DNA of 64,000 nt, from positions 124,001 to 188,000 of the forward strand of contig NZ_SZVW01000015.1 of assembly GCF_007655005.1 (NCBI RefSeq). The letters are read 5' to 3'. The notes under the pieces were generated by a model. That model saw nothing but the letters and a program-made list of their open reading frames with translations, searched no databases and was not told the DNA's origin. Within the stretch, counting starts at the first letter, position 1. Every line of letters begins with the position of its first letter. Position numbers and translations under genes: made by a program. Of this stretch, positions 41,909 to 49,795 are shown piece by piece. Source of the DNA: Streptomyces tibetensis. Lineage in GTDB: Bacteria; Actinomycetota; Actinomycetes; Streptomycetales; Streptomycetaceae.

Positions 41909-42346
41909 CTAGTCCTGCCGGCCGGGACCGGGCGAGGCGTTGTAGCGCACGAGGTAGTCCGCGAACCGGCTCAGGTCCTGCGCGGGCCAGTCGGCCAGGC
42001 GCTCCCGGAAGGCCGCGCGGCGGCTCTCGGTGACCTGGGCCAGGATGTGCCGCCCGGCCCCGGTCAGGTGCAGCACCTGGACGCGCTGATCCGCCGCGTC
42101 GGGCCGGCGCTCGATGAGTCCGGCGCGCTCCAGCCCCGCCACCTGGCGGCTGACGGTGGACTTGTCCAGCGCGTAGTGGACGGCCAGGTCGGTGGCCCGG
42201 CACCCACCGCTCTCCTCCAGGTGTCCGAGCAGCGTGTACGACACCAGCGACAGCTCGGGGTGCATCCGGCCCGCCGCGGCTCTGGCCCGGCGGGCGAAGA
42301 CCGTCATCTCCCGCTGGATGGTCTCCACGGCGTCTGCGGTGTGCAC
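41909..42346 (-). CDS. MarR-family transcriptional regulator
   Basis: 145 residues. The MarR winged helix LGHLEESGGCRATDLAVHYALDKSTVSRQVAGLERAGLIERRP in outline spans about 38-80 and the DQRVQVLHLTGAGR wing follows. GTG 42346 is chosen because GAGGGAGGG ends four bases before it; longer starts at 42385 and 42421 lack a site. It lies 87 bases upstream of the molybdopterin gene on the same strand and may control that pair. The ligand is unknown. Confidence 0.84.
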   Translation of the reverse strand: MHTADAVETIQREMTVFARRARAAAGRMHPELSLVSYTLLGHLEESGGCRATDLAVHYALDKSTVSRQVAGLERAGLIERRPDAADQRVQVLHLTGAGRHILAQVTESRRAAFRERLADWPAQDLSRFADYLVRYNASPGPGRQD

Positions 42347-42510
42347 GGGCCCTCCCTCACCACGGTGCTGCTCGGCTCCTTCCATGGTTGCACAGCCCAA
42401 CCACCTGCCGGGTGCCGTCACGAGGGCCGCACGGGCTGCGGGCCCGTCGGGTAGGGTTGCCGTCCGGCCGGGGGAGGACCCGGCCGTCGGAAGCCGAGGA
42501 GGTGAGACCC

Positions 42511-42570
42511 ATTACCGCTGTGTCAGTTCGGGTGCTCTCCTCTCGATGTCTCGCGGATCGCCGGTCGTAG
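42511..42570 (+). CDS. Putative 19-residue leader ORF with AUU start
   Basis: A consensus ribosome site GGAGGTGA (42498-42505), fully complementary to the 16S 3' end, is followed five bases later by ATT (42511). The frame encodes ITAVSVRVLSSRCLADRRS and stops at TAG 42568-42570. An in-frame GTG at 42520 is too far from the site to be the start. The stop lies in the loop of the first of two hairpins before a PrmC-related gene, the arrangement of translation attenuators. Translation is not proven. Confidence 0.45.
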   Translation: MTAVSVRVLSSRCLADRRS

Positions 42571-42606
42571 GCGATCGCCGGAGCGCCCTTCGGTTCCGAA
42601 AGGCTC
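42556..42606 (+). promoter_or_regulatory. Tandem hairpins between the leader ORF and the PrmC-like gene
   Basis: Hairpin A: GATCGCC (42556-42562) pairs with GGCGATC (42570-42576). Hairpin B: 42581-42592 (GAG..CC.TTCG) pairs with 42597-42606 (CGAA.GG.CTC). The 3' arm of B includes AAAGG (42599-42603), the only ribosome site for the gene at 42616. GATCGCCGG recurs at 42574-42582, offering an alternative pairing. Confidence 0.5.
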
Positions 42607-42615
42607 TGGGCTTCC

Positions 42616-43419
42616 ATGCCGTCTGTGTCCGCTGTCCCCCCTTCCGCGCCGTCCTCCCGTGACTGCGTCGTCCTCGCCCTGCGCGCCGCGGGCTGTGTCT
42701 TCGCCGAGGACGAGGCCGAGTTGATCCTCTCCGCCGCGCGCACCCCGGCCGAGGCCGCCGCCATGGTCGAGCGTCGTGTCGCGGGCCTGCCGCTCGAACT
42801 CGTCGTCGGCTGGGCCGAGTTCCGGGGCCTGCGTATCGCCGTCGCCCCGGGCGTCTTCGTGCCGCGCCGGCGCACCGAGTTCCTGGTGGAGCAGGCCCTG
42901 GAGCGGGCGTCCGGTGCCGCCGTCGTCGTGGACCTGTGCTGCGGCTCGGGCGCCGTGGGAGCGGCGCTGGCCGCCGCGCTCGGCCCCGTCGAACTGCACG
43001 CCGCCGACATCGACCCGGCCGCCGTGCGATGCGCCCGCGGCAACATCGCCGCCGCCGGCGGCCGTGTCCACCAGGGCGATCTGTTCGAGGCGCTGCCCCG
43101 CGCGCTGCGGGGCCGCGTCGGCATCCTCGCGGCCAACGTGCCGTACGTACCGAGCGACGAGATCGGGCTGCTGCCGCTGGAGGCCCGGGATCACGAGCCG
43201 CTGGTCGCCCTCGACGGCGGCGCCGACGGCCTCGACGTCCTGCGCCGGGTCGCCGCGGAGGCGTCCCGCTGGCTCGCCCCCGGGGGCTGCGTCCTGGTGG
43301 AGACGAGCCGGCACCAGGCACCGGCGGCCGTCGAGGCCTTCGAGCGCGGCGGCCTCACGACCCACCTGGCCGTGTCGGAGGAGCTGTACGCCCACGTGGT
43401 GGTCGGCGTCGCGCCGTAG
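42616..43419 (+). CDS. PrmC-related (HemK-type) methyltransferase
   Basis: 267 residues. The N-terminal domain has LPLELVVGWAEFRGLRIAVAPGVFVPRRRTEFLVEQAL, as in PrmC/HemK. The SAM site VVDLCCGSGAVGAALA is near 99-114, and NVPYVPSDEI stands where true PrmC has NPPY. True PrmC methylates the glutamine of release-factor GGQ. The NVPY change marks the related actinobacterial subfamily whose acceptor is unknown. It converges on the phosphatase gene with six bases between stops. A leader ORF and hairpins precede it. Confidence 0.87.
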   Translation: MPSVSAVPPSAPSSRDCVVLALRAAGCVFAEDEAELILSAARTPAEAAAMVERRVAGLPLELVVGWAEFRGLRIAVAPGVFVPRRRTEFLVEQALERASGAAVVVDLCCGSGAVGAALAAALGPVELHAADIDPAAVRCARGNIAAAGGRVHQGDLFEALPRALRGRVGILAANVPYVPSDEIGLLPLEARDHEPLVALDGGADGLDVLRRVAAEASRWLAPGGCVLVETSRHQAPAAVEAFERGGLTTHLAVSEELYAHVVVGVAP

Positions 43420-43425
43420 GGCCTC

Positions 43426-45504
43426 TCAGTCCGGTGCGGTCGCCCGCGCGATGAGCAGCGCCACGTCGTCGAAGTTGTCCGGTTCGTGCAGCGTGCGCAG
43501 CAGCAGGTCGCAGACGTCCTCCAGCGGCAGGTCGGGCCCGTCGAGCAGGGACAGCAGTGTCTCGAGCCGTTCGTCGATCGGGTCGCGCCGGGTCTCGACG
43601 AGACCGTCGGTGTAGAACACCAGCCGGTCCCCGGGTTCGAGTTCGACGGTGGTCGTGGAGAAGGCGACACCGCCCACCCCGAGCGGCACCCCGGTCGGCA
43701 GACCGAGCAGCTCCGGTGGCCGCCCGGCCCGGACCCGCACCGGCGGCAGGTGCCCGGCGTTGGCGATCCGGCACTGCCGCAGGTGCGGGTCGTGGACGGC
43801 GTAGACACAGGTGGCGATGGCCTGTTCGAGACCTGCGGTGATCTTGTCCAGGTGTTCCAGGAGCACGTTCGGGTCGAGGCCGAGGGAGGCGAGGGTGTGG
43901 GTCGCCGTGCGCAGCCGCCCCATCGCCGCCGCCGCGGGGATGCCGCTGCCCATCACATCGCCCACGACGAGCGCGGTCCGGCCGCCGTCCAGCGGGATCA
44001 CGTCGAACCAGTCGCCGCCGACCTCGCTCGTGGCCCCGGCCGGCTGGTAGCGGGAGGCGACCTCCAGCCCGCCCGTGACCGGCGGATGGCTGGGCAGCAG
44101 GCTGCGCTGCAGGGTGAGCGCCGTCTCCCGGGCGCTCTGGTACCAGCGGGCGTTGTCGATCTGCACGGCCGCCCGGGCGGCCAGCTCGCGTGCCAGCAGC
44201 AGGTCGTCCTCGCTGAACGGCAGCGGATTGCGGGTGCGCTTGAGGTCCAGCGCCCCCAGCACCTCTCCGCGCGCGATCAGCGGTACCGCCAGATACGAGT
44301 GCACCCCGGCCCGGCCCAGCAGCTCGGCCGCCTCCGGGGAACGGGCGATGTGCACCAGGTCCTCGTCCTTGACCTCCGGCAGCATCACCGGGCTCGCCGT
44401 GCGCACGCACCGGGTGACGAGCCGGTCGGGTGCGTACCGGGCGACCTGCCCGGGAGTGTCGGCCGCCTCCAGCGCCTCGGCGGAGTCGAACCCCTGGACC
44501 GCCAGCGCGCGGATCACGGCCGACTCGGCGGGGCCCAGGCTGGTGCGCCGCCCCTGCACCACCGCGTCCAGCAGGTCGACGGCCGCGATGTCCGCGAGTT
44601 CCGGCACGGCCACGTCGGCCAGCTCGCGGGCCGTGCGGTCCAGGTCCAGCGTGGTGCCGATCCGACCCGAGGCGTCGGCGATCAGGGCCAGGCGCCGGCG
44701 CGCCGCCTCGGCCTCGATGCCCGCCCGGTACTGCTCGGTGACGTCGACGATCGAGACGGCCACGCCCAGCACGGTCCCGAAGGCGTTCTCCAGCCGGTAC
44801 AGCGAGACCGACCAGGCGTGGTCCTGGTACGGATCGGCAGGGGTGCGGCCGATCGTGGACTGGTCGACGACCGGCGTGCCCGTCTCCAGCACCCGGCGTG
44901 TCGCGGCCTCCAGGGCGTCCACGTCCATCCGGGGCACCACCTCGCGCGGGGTGCGGCCCAGGTGTTCCTCGGACGGTACGCCGTTGATCTCCTCGAGCGC
45001 CTTGTTGACCGAGACGTACCGCAGCTCGGTGTCCAGTACGGCCAGCCCGATCGGGGACTGGGCGATCATCCGCGTCGACAGGGCCACCTCTCGCTCCAGC
45101 CGGCGCACGGTCCCCTGGTCGGCGCACAGCCCCAGCGCGTAGACGTCGCCCTGGTCGTCCAGCAGCCGCATGTTGCGGAACTCCACGAGCCGGGTGCCGC
45201 CGTCCTTGCGGCGGATCGGGAAGGCCCCCGCCCAGCTCTGACCGGTGCCCATGACGTCGGCGAACAACTTGACGACGAGATCGACGTGCTCTTCGTGGAC
45301 CATGATCCGGGCGGCGTACTGCCCGAGCGCCTCCTGGGCGTCGTATCCGAACAGCTCCTCCGCCTGCGGGCTCCAGAGCACGATGCGGCCCTCGGCGTCG
45401 AGGACCACCGAGGCCACGCGCAGCACGTCCAGCAGCCCGCTCGGGCGCGCCGATCCGCGCACCGGACCGTCGCCTGCGGATTCGGGAGACCCGGCTGCAC
45501 CCAT
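43426..45504 (-). CDS. PAS-PAS-GAF-PP2C (SpoIIE/RsbU-type) serine phosphatase
   Basis: 692 residues. Two PAS domains (about 20-135 and 140-265: LDAEGRIVLWSPQAEELFGYDA, LDTELRYVSVNKALEEING), a GAF domain (about 270-440) and a PPM/SpoIIE phosphatase domain (about 465-685) with EVGGDWFDVIPLDGGR, VVGDVMGSGIPAAAAMG, ANAGHLPPV and FDDVALLIAR. Metal-ligand aspartates are intact. Such proteins dephosphorylate anti-sigma-factor antagonists in response to small signals. No kinase domain is attached and no anti-sigma gene is adjacent. ATG 45504 is preferred over the longer frame to 45558. Confidence 0.92.
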   Translation of the reverse strand: MGAAGSPESAGDGPVRGSARPSGLLDVLRVASVVLDAEGRIVLWSPQAEELFGYDAQEALGQYAARIMVHEEHVDLVVKLFADVMGTGQSWAGAFPIRRKDGGTRLVEFRNMRLLDDQGDVYALGLCADQGTVRRLEREVALSTRMIAQSPIGLAVLDTELRYVSVNKALEEINGVPSEEHLGRTPREVVPRMDVDALEAATRRVLETGTPVVDQSTIGRTPADPYQDHAWSVSLYRLENAFGTVLGVAVSIVDVTEQYRAGIEAEAARRRLALIADASGRIGTTLDLDRTARELADVAVPELADIAAVDLLDAVVQGRRTSLGPAESAVIRALAVQGFDSAEALEAADTPGQVARYAPDRLVTRCVRTASPVMLPEVKDEDLVHIARSPEAAELLGRAGVHSYLAVPLIARGEVLGALDLKRTRNPLPFSEDDLLLARELAARAAVQIDNARWYQSARETALTLQRSLLPSHPPVTGGLEVASRYQPAGATSEVGGDWFDVIPLDGGRTALVVGDVMGSGIPAAAAMGRLRTATHTLASLGLDPNVLLEHLDKITAGLEQAIATCVYAVHDPHLRQCRIANAGHLPPVRVRAGRPPELLGLPTGVPLGVGGVAFSTTTVELEPGDRLVFYTDGLVETRRDPIDERLETLLSLLDGPDLPLEDVCDLLLRTLHEPDNFDDVALLIARATAPD

Positions 45505-45748
45505 CCCACGCCCGCCTTCGCCGTCCTCGCGGCACGCCGTCGTGTGCCGACACCCCAAGTTCTACCGCGCGGAGCCGTATCCCGAAGGCCCCTTTCCGTC
45601 ACCTTCCACCATCTCCCACCGCGGCGCGGACCGCCCCGCAAAACCGTCACCGGGAGAACTGCACCGCAGGTAGTGCTCGCCGGAAGGTGGTGCTTTGCTG
45701 GGGTAGGGGCGGATACGGCAGCCGGTGGCCTCGAGAGGAGCGATCACG

Positions 45749-46123
45749 ATGGCGATGGACGAGGAGCGACCACACCCCCACTCCGTCTCGGTGGAGATCA
45801 GCGGGTGCAGCAAGCACGACGCCCGGATCGTGTTCGACGCACTGTGCTCCTGCTTCGAGTCCGACCGGTGTGCCGACGACGTGCCCGAGGAACTGCACGA
45901 GACCCGCCCGACGGTGTGGCTCGGAACCTTCGACGTCGCCGACGAGCACGAGGGCGCGCGGCCGGTTCACCTGTCGTCCTCCGTCGAGGCCGACCTGCAC
46001 GGCGGTTACTGGGCGATCGAACGGTTCCGCACGACCCTGGACTCGCTGTTCGACGTGCACGATCTCAGCACGGTCTCCGGCGACCAGGAGAAGGAACTGC
46101 ACGTGCGTCTGCAGAGCCGCTGA
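45749..46123 (+). CDS. Hypothetical protein
   Basis: 124 residues, acidic and soluble, with HSVSVEISGCSKHDARIVFDALCSCFESDR and WLGTFDVADE. I recognise no domain. GAGAGGAG lies nine bases before ATG 45749, a strong site, and the codon pattern is typical, so it is a real gene. It is divergent from the phosphatase across about 245 bases. Alternative start ATG 45755. Confidence 0.75.
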   Translation: MAMDEERPHPHSVSVEISGCSKHDARIVFDALCSCFESDRCADDVPEELHETRPTVWLGTFDVADEHEGARPVHLSSSVEADLHGGYWAIERFRTTLDSLFDVHDLSTVSGDQEKELHVRLQSR

Positions 46124-46206
46124 CCGCTTCCCGACTCCTTCCCCCGTCCCGCAGAGCGGACCGAGGCCGGCCAGGCCGTGGCCGGGACGCTCGCGGCTGC
46201 CAGGGT

Positions 46207-46252
46207 TGCGGCGCGGTGTCCACGCGCCAGGAGTGCGGCGCGGTGTCCACGC
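46207..46252. repeat. Pair of 19-bp direct repeats upstream of the dienoyl-CoA reductase
   Basis: TGCGGCGCGGTGTCCACGC occurs at 46207-46225 and again at 46234-46252, a 27-base period. They lie about 145-190 bp before the reductase start and 85 bp after the hypothetical gene. Confidence 0.8.
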
Positions 46253-46324
46253 ATGCGGTCAGCGGTCACCAGCCAGTGGTCCGAGGTCCCTGGTCATGGC
46301 CCTGCTGTGCCCTCCATCACGTTA

Positions 46325-46344
46325 TTATGCAACTAATTGCATAA
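46325..46344. promoter_or_regulatory. 20-bp palindromic operator for the dienoyl-CoA reductase
   Basis: TTATGCAA (46325-46332) and TTGCATAA (46337-46344) are perfect arms around CTAA, in an A/T-rich island about 55 bp before the ATG. A PadR regulator follows the reductase gene and is the likely binder. Confidence 0.65.
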
Positions 46345-46397
46345 ACCGTCGGCAGTCCTCTACAACTACAGGCACGACACCGCGCACGGAGGGCCCG

Positions 46398-48413
46398 ATG
46401 AGCCGTTACCCGCACCTGCTGACCCCCCTCGACCTGGGCTTCACGACCCTGCCCAACCGGGTCCTCATGGGCTCCATGCACGTCGGCCTGGAGGAGGCCG
46501 AGGGCGGCTTCGCGCGCATGGCCGCCTTCTACGCCGCCCGCGCCCGCGGGGGAGTGGGCCTGATCGTCACCGGCGGCATCGCCCCCAACGACGAGGGACG
46601 GCCCTACGAGGGCGGCGCCAAGCTCACCACCGAGGAAGAGGCCGAGCAGCACCGGGTCATCACCGACGCCGTGCACCGCGAGGGCGGGCGGATCGCGATG
46701 CAGATCCTGCACTTCGGCCGGTACGCGTACCACAAGGACCTCGTCGCCCCGAGCCCGGTCCAGGCACCGATCAGCCCCTTCCCGCCCCGCGAGCTCACCG
46801 ACGCCGACATCGAGCGGACCATCGACGACTACGCCCGCGCCGCCCGCCTCGCCCGGCAGGCCGGCTACGACGGTGTCGAGATCATGGGCTCCGAGGGCTA
46901 CCTCATCAACGAGTTCATCGCGCAGCAGACCAACCACCGCACCGACGGCTGGGGCGGCTCCTACGAGAACCGCACGCGCTTCCCGCTGGAGATCGTGCGC
47001 CGGGTGCGCGAGGCGGTCGGCGAGGACTTCATCGTCATCTACCGCCTCTCCATGCTCGACCTCGTCCCGGGCGGCTCGACGCTCGACGAGGTCGTCACCC
47101 TCGCCAAGGCCGTCGAGGCCGCCGGGGCGACGATCATCAACACCGGCATCGGCTGGCACGAGGCCCGCATCCCCACCATCGCGACCTCCGTGCCGCGCGG
47201 CGCGTACACCTGGGTGACCAAGCGGCTCATGGGCGAGGTGTCCGTCCCGCTCGTCACCACCAACCGCATCAACACTCCCGAACTCGCCGAGGAACTGCTC
47301 GCCGAGGGCGCCGCCGACATGGTGTCGATGGCCCGCCCGATGCTCGCCGACCCCGACTTCGTCACCAAGGCCGCCGCCGGCCGCCCCGAGGCGATCAACA
47401 CCTGCATCGGCTGCAACCAGGCCTGCCTGGACCACACCTTCAGCGGTCTGATCACGTCCTGCCTGGTCAACCCGCGCGCCTGTCACGAGACCGAGCTGGT
47501 GCTCTCCCCTACCCGGCTGCGCAAGCGCGTCGCGGTCGTCGGTGCCGGCCCGGCCGGTCTCGCCTGCGCGGTCTCCGCGGCCGAGCGCGGGCACGACGTG
47601 ACGCTGTTCGACGCGGCGAACGAGATCGGCGGCCAGCTCAACGTCGCCCGCAAGGTCCCCGGCAAGCAGGAGTTCGACGAGACGCTCCGCTACTTCCGCA
47701 CCCAGCTCGACTGGCACGGCGTCGACATCCGCTTGAACGCTCTGGTGACGGTCGCGGACCTCGATGACTTCGACGAGGTCGTCGTCGCCACCGGCGTCAC
47801 CCCGCGCACCCCGGAGATCCCCGGCGTCGACCACCCGAGCGTGGTCGGCTACCTCGACGTCCTGCGCGACGGCGCCCCGGTCGGCGACCGGGTCGCGATC
47901 CTCGGCGCGGGCGGCATCGGCTTCGACGTCGCCGAGTTCCTCACCGACGGCGGCGACAAGGCCCACGAGGACCCGGCGACGTACTTCCGTCAGTGGGGCG
48001 TCGACCTCGACTACCGCGCACCCGGCGGCCTCGCGGCGCCCGAGCGGCCCGCCCCCTCGCGCACCGTCCACCTGCTCCAGCGCAAGACCTCCAAGGTCGG
48101 CGCCGGCCTCGGCAAGACCACCGGCTGGATCCACCGCACCGAGCTCAAGCACCGCGGCGTCACCATGGTCCCGGGCGTGCGCTACGACCGGATCGACGAC
48201 GCCGGACTCCACATCACCGTCGGTGAGCAGAGCACGGTCCTGGAGGTCGACACGATCGTGCTGTGCACGGGCCAGGAGCCGCGCCGCGGCCTGTACGAGG
48301 AGCTGCTCGCCGCCGGGCGCAGCACGCACCTCATCGGCGGTGCCGACGTGGCCGCCGAGCTGGACGCCAAGCGTGCCATCAAGCAGGGCACGGAGCTGGC
48401 AGCGGCCCTGTAG
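46398..48413 (+). CDS. 2,4-dienoyl-CoA reductase-type NADH:flavin oxidoreductase
   Basis: 671 residues of the FadH family: FMN-binding TIM barrel (1-330, with SEGYLINEFIAQQTNHRTD and the GGSYENRTRF loop), 4Fe-4S cysteines near 336-352 (CIGCNQACLD), then an FAD/NAD domain (VAVVGAGPAGLACAVSAAERG and VAILGAGGIGFDVAEFL). The enzyme reduces conjugated dienoyl-CoA or similar enones. GGAGGG precedes ATG 46398. A PadR gene follows 28 bases on and a palindromic operator precedes. Related proteins detoxify electrophilic enones, so that role is possible. Confidence 0.92.
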   Translation: MSRYPHLLTPLDLGFTTLPNRVLMGSMHVGLEEAEGGFARMAAFYAARARGGVGLIVTGGIAPNDEGRPYEGGAKLTTEEEAEQHRVITDAVHREGGRIAMQILHFGRYAYHKDLVAPSPVQAPISPFPPRELTDADIERTIDDYARAARLARQAGYDGVEIMGSEGYLINEFIAQQTNHRTDGWGGSYENRTRFPLEIVRRVREAVGEDFIVIYRLSMLDLVPGGSTLDEVVTLAKAVEAAGATIINTGIGWHEARIPTIATSVPRGAYTWVTKRLMGEVSVPLVTTNRINTPELAEELLAEGAADMVSMARPMLADPDFVTKAAAGRPEAINTCIGCNQACLDHTFSGLITSCLVNPRACHETELVLSPTRLRKRVAVVGAGPAGLACAVSAAERGHDVTLFDAANEIGGQLNVARKVPGKQEFDETLRYFRTQLDWHGVDIRLNALVTVADLDDFDEVVVATGVTPRTPEIPGVDHPSVVGYLDVLRDGAPVGDRVAILGAGGIGFDVAEFLTDGGDKAHEDPATYFRQWGVDLDYRAPGGLAAPERPAPSRTVHLLQRKTSKVGAGLGKTTGWIHRTELKHRGVTMVPGVRYDRIDDAGLHITVGEQSTVLEVDTIVLCTGQEPRRGLYEELLAAGRSTHLIGGADVAAELDAKRAIKQGTELAAAL

Positions 48414-48441
48414 TGCGGATACGCGTCCCTAGGATGAGGCC

Positions 48442-48993
48442 ATGTCACTCCCGCACGCGATCCTGACCGCCCTGCTCGAAAAGCCGTCGTCGGGCCTGGA
48501 GCTGACCCGCCGCTTCGACCGGTCGATCGGCTACTTCTGGTCGGCGACGCACCAGCAGATCTATCGCGAGCTCGGGAAACTGGAGGCCGACGGCCTCATC
48601 CGGGTACTGCCGTCCGAGCAGCCGGCCCGTGGGCAGAAGAAGAGCTACGAGGTCCTGCCCGCGGGCCGCACCGAGCTGGCCCGCTGGACCTCCGCCTCCC
48701 AGGACCCCAAGCCGCACCGCGACGCGCTGCTGCTGCGGCTCAGGGCGGCGGCCGTGGTCGGCACGGCGGGCCTGGAGGCCGATCTGCGGCGCCATCTGGA
48801 GCTGCACGAGCGGCAGCTGGCGGAGTACGAGGAGATCGAGAAGCGCGACTTCCCACCTGGCCGGGACGGCACCGACGTCCGGCTGCGGCATCTCGTGCTG
48901 CGGGCCGGCATCGACCTGGAGACCTTCTGGACCCAGTGGCTCCGTCGTGCCGTGGCGGACGTCGCCGAACTCCCGGACGGCGGACCCACCTGA
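48442..48993 (+). CDS. PadR-family transcriptional regulator
   Basis: 183 residues. The winged helix LPHAILTALLEKPSSGLELTRRFD and IYRELGKLEADGLIRVL is followed by wing KKSYEVLPAGRTEL and a helical dimer domain with LELHERQLAEYEEIEK. It lies 28 bases after the dienoyl-CoA reductase and probably represses it through the palindrome at 46325-46344, which is distinct from the usual ATGT-n-ACAT PadR half-sites. ATG 48442 has GGATGAGG upstream. Confidence 0.88.
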   Translation: MSLPHAILTALLEKPSSGLELTRRFDRSIGYFWSATHQQIYRELGKLEADGLIRVLPSEQPARGQKKSYEVLPAGRTELARWTSASQDPKPHRDALLLRLRAAAVVGTAGLEADLRRHLELHERQLAEYEEIEKRDFPPGRDGTDVRLRHLVLRAGIDLETFWTQWLRRAVADVAELPDGGPT

Positions 48994-49035
48994 CGGACCC
49001 GGCCGCCCCGGACACGACATGACGGCGGTGACGGC

Positions 49036-49071
49036 GGCCCGCCCGCCCGGAGCGCTTCGGGGGAGCGGGCC
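49036..49071. terminator. Bidirectional terminator hairpin
   Basis: GGCCCGC (49036-49042) pairs with GCGGGCC (49065-49071) between the PadR stop and the end of the secreted-protein gene on the other strand. A second perfect 9-bp inverted repeat, CCGTACCGG (49077-49085)/CCGGTACGG (49093-49101), covers the end of that gene. Confidence 0.5.
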
Positions 49072-49086
49072 GCCGTCCGTACCGGG

Positions 49087-49626
49087 TCAGAGCCGGTACG
49101 GCTTGTTGCGCCGGCGCAGGTACCAGGCCGTTCCGATCAGGCCCGCCCCGACCAGCGTGCCGCCCGCCACGAGCGTGAGGGTCCCGTAGTCCTTCGTGCT
49201 GCCGCCGGCCCCGCCCATGACGCCGCGGGACGGCGAGGCGGAGGGCGACGCGGACCGCGAGGGGGAGGGGACGGTGGAGACCACGACGGACTGCGTGCCC
49301 GCGGTGGTGCCGTCCGAGCAGACGACGATGACCGTGTACGTGCCCGGCGAGACGCTCGACCAGGCCGCGGACTGACTTGTGGACGTCCCCGACAGCGTCA
49401 CCTGGCGGCCCTGGGCGAAGCTGCCCTGACTGCTGGTGAGGAGCGAGGCGGTGCCCCAGCTGCCGTTGATCTGGGTGCACGAGCTGGTCGTGACCGACAC
49501 CGTGGACCCCGTGGTGCTCACGGAGATACCCGGGCCCGCGACGGCGGGCACCGCGGCCAGGGCGAGGGGCAGCGCGGCGACTGCGACGGTCAGGCCGGAG
49601 CGGAGAACTGACGATGAGTTGCGCAT
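49087..49626 (-). CDS. Secreted, membrane-anchored protein of unknown function
   Basis: 179 residues. Signal peptide MRNSSSVLRSGLTVAVAALPLALAAVPAVA ends near 30. A Ser/Thr-rich extracellular domain follows (TQINGSWGTASLLTSSQGSF, VSPGTYTVIVVCSDGTT), then a PSPSRSASPSASPS linker and a C-terminal helix LTLVAGGTLVGAGLIGTAWYLRRRNK. No sortase LPxTG motif is present. ATG 49626 fits the signal peptide. It is probably displayed at the cell surface. The fold resembles PKD/Ig-like domains only loosely. Confidence 0.78.
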   Translation of the reverse strand: MRNSSSVLRSGLTVAVAALPLALAAVPAVAGPGISVSTTGSTVSVTTSSCTQINGSWGTASLLTSSQGSFAQGRQVTLSGTSTSQSAAWSSVSPGTYTVIVVCSDGTTAGTQSVVVSTVPSPSRSASPSASPSRGVMGGAGGSTKDYGTLTLVAGGTLVGAGLIGTAWYLRRRNKPYRL

Positions 49627-49795
49627 GTGGACTGCCCTCCGGCGGCACGGTCGGCGGTACATCCCTTGCGCCGCCGAGGGTCGGGGAACGCCCGTGCTGC
49701 CTCGGGGTCAGCCAAGGCGCCCCCGGCCACGGCCGCACTCCGAGCGCCCCCGTGCAGGTGACGGGTTCCTCCGCCCGGCCGATGCCGCGGAGACG

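Noticed and set aside
42616..43419. Calling this gene prmC (release-factor methyltransferase)
   Set aside because: The catalytic NPPY is NVPY, which marks the related but distinct subfamily; true prmC should be next to prfA, which is not here.
43486..46344. 952-codon plus-strand frame opposite the PAS/GAF/PP2C phosphatase
   Set aside because: Low-complexity Arg/Gly/Val sequence without domains; the minus strand carries intact PAS, GAF and PP2C motifs.
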